From NCBI GenBank assembly GCA_031396505.1, contig JANNKX010000229.1, positions 1-5,715 of the forward strand: a stretch of DNA of 5,715 bases, read 5' to 3'. This DNA comes from JAAFHS01 sp031396505 (GTDB taxonomy: Bacteria; Pseudomonadota; Alphaproteobacteria; Rhodobacterales; Rhodobacteraceae). The notes under the pieces are model-generated. The model saw nothing but the letters and a program-made list of their open reading frames with translations. It was not told the origin of the DNA and did no database searches. Each line of letters starts with the position of its first letter. Within the stretch, counting starts at the first letter, position 1. The position numbers and the translations under genes are program-made. Positions 5,018-5,715 of this stretch are shown piece after piece.

Positions 5018-5715
5018 ACGCAGACCATGGCCGCGAGGCCAACCTGCGCGGCAGTCTTTACATGATTGCCGCGATGGCGGGTTTCGCGGTTGAGGACATG
5101 TTTCTGAAATCCGCCGCCCGCCTGATGCCTGTGGGCGAGGTCATCACCCTGTTCGGCGTGGGCGGCATGGCGATCTTTGCCGTGCTGGCCCTTGCACGCG
5201 GCGAGGCGGTGTACCCGCGCGCCCTGCTGTCGCGCCAGATGCTGATCCGGTCGGGGTTCGAAATCACCGGGCGGCTGTTCTATGCGCTGGCCATCACGCT
5301 GACGCCCTTGTCGGTCGCATCCGCGATTCTGCAGGCGACGCCCTTGGTCGTGGTCGCCGGGGCAGCGGTCATCTTTGGCGAAGTGGTCGGCTGGCGCCGC
5401 TGGGCTGCGATCATCGCCGGATTCTGTGGTGTCTTGCTGATCATCCGGCCCGGACTGGACGGGTTTGATGCGCTGTCGATCCTGACGGTGATCGGGCTGA
5501 TCGGCTTTGCAGGCCGCGATCTGGCCACGCGCGCCGCCCCACCTGCGCTGTCGAACATGCAACTGGGCGTGGCCGGGTTTCTGATGCTGACCATTGCGGG
5601 GATCATCATCCTGCTGGTGAACGGGGACTTTCGCATGTCGGGTAGCGCAGGCCTGATCCGTGTCGCCTGTGCCACCGTGTTCGGCGTCGCAGCCTACACC
5701 GCGCTGACCGCTGCG
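5014..5715 (+). CDS. EamA/DMT-superfamily membrane transporter (3' end outside window)
   Basis: The frame is open for 234 codons to the right edge; a typical family member has about 290-300 residues, so roughly the last two membrane helices are missing. Eight hydrophobic segments are visible at about 14-34, 42-61, 86-104, 105-122, 129-145, 153-170, 182-202 and 212-232. The EamA repeat boundary is recognisable: FGEVVGWRRWAAIIAGFCGVLLIIRPG (121-147, split here by TM4/TM5). The cytoplasmic N-terminus ends near REANLRG before TM1 (SLYMIAAMAGFAVEDMFLKSAA). These inner-membrane carriers export or import small metabolites, often amino-acid related; the substrate cannot be read from sequence. The best start is TTG at 5014, inside the TTGA that also ends dapA. 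No Shine-Dalgarno is evident, fitting translational coupling. ATG 5062 is a possible later start but would cut into TM1. Confidence 0.85.
   Translation, partial: MNADHGREANLRGSLYMIAAMAGFAVEDMFLKSAARLMPVGEVITLFGVGGMAIFAVLALARGEAVYPRALLSRQMLIRSGFEITGRLFYALAITLTPLSVASAILQATPLVVVAGAAVIFGEVVGWRRWAAIIAGFCGVLLIIRPGLDGFDALSILTVIGLIGFAGRDLATRAAPPALSNMQLGVAGFLMLTIAGIIILLVNGDFRMSGSAGLIRVACATVFGVAAYTALTAA

Noticed and set aside
4834..5562. Minus-strand open frame of 242 residues over the dapA end and the transporter
   Set aside because: It is rich in Gln/Arg/Asp/His from reversed membrane-protein codons, shows no domain, and overlaps two well-supported plus-strand genes.

Overview
The window is GC-rich DNA with alphaproteobacterial character, most likely Rhodobacterales (Rhodobacter/Paracoccus/Roseobacter type). 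This rests on strong G/C preference at third codon positions, a zinc-ribbon protein ending in the tail FLGELFDF that I associate with this group, and a periplasmic lytic transglycosylase head-to-head with dapA. The placement comes from protein resemblance, not from a database search. The window is almost fully coding, with six genes (two cut by the edges), and I see no RNA gene, mobile element or CRISPR array.

Left part (1-2071): the C-terminal end of a GntR-family regulator with an FCD ligand-binding domain (+) meets, tail to tail, a 99-residue TFIIB-type zinc-ribbon protein (-). A 234-base divergent region follows. It holds candidate promoters for both flanking genes, each with a perfect inverted repeat at its presumed -10/+1 zone. 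Then comes a full-length creatinase (+) with all expected active-site residues. Creatinase turns creatine into sarcosine and urea. No creatininase or sarcosine oxidase gene is visible here, so it is either an isolated gene or the edge of a larger catabolic locus to the left. The FCD regulator is a plausible but unproven controller.

Middle part (2072-3997): a 639-residue Slt-type soluble lytic murein transglycosylase lies on the minus strand, only 6 bases tail-to-tail from creatinase. A perfect 10-bp inverted repeat inside its 3' coding end could limit read-through from creatinase.

Right part (3998-5715): a 144-base divergent region carries a candidate promoter and a strong small hairpin in the dapA leader. 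dapA (4-hydroxy-tetrahydrodipicolinate synthase, lysine/diaminopimelate pathway) follows. Its stop codon overlaps a TTG start of an EamA/DMT-family membrane transporter that runs off the right edge, so the two are probably one translationally coupled operon. Slt recycles peptidoglycan while DapA feeds diaminopimelate into it, so this divergent pair shares a cell-wall theme.

Overall these are well-known families in an ordinary chromosomal setting. I do not see a new biological system; the points worth a second look are the paired palindromes, the coupled transporter and the overlapping transcription ends.
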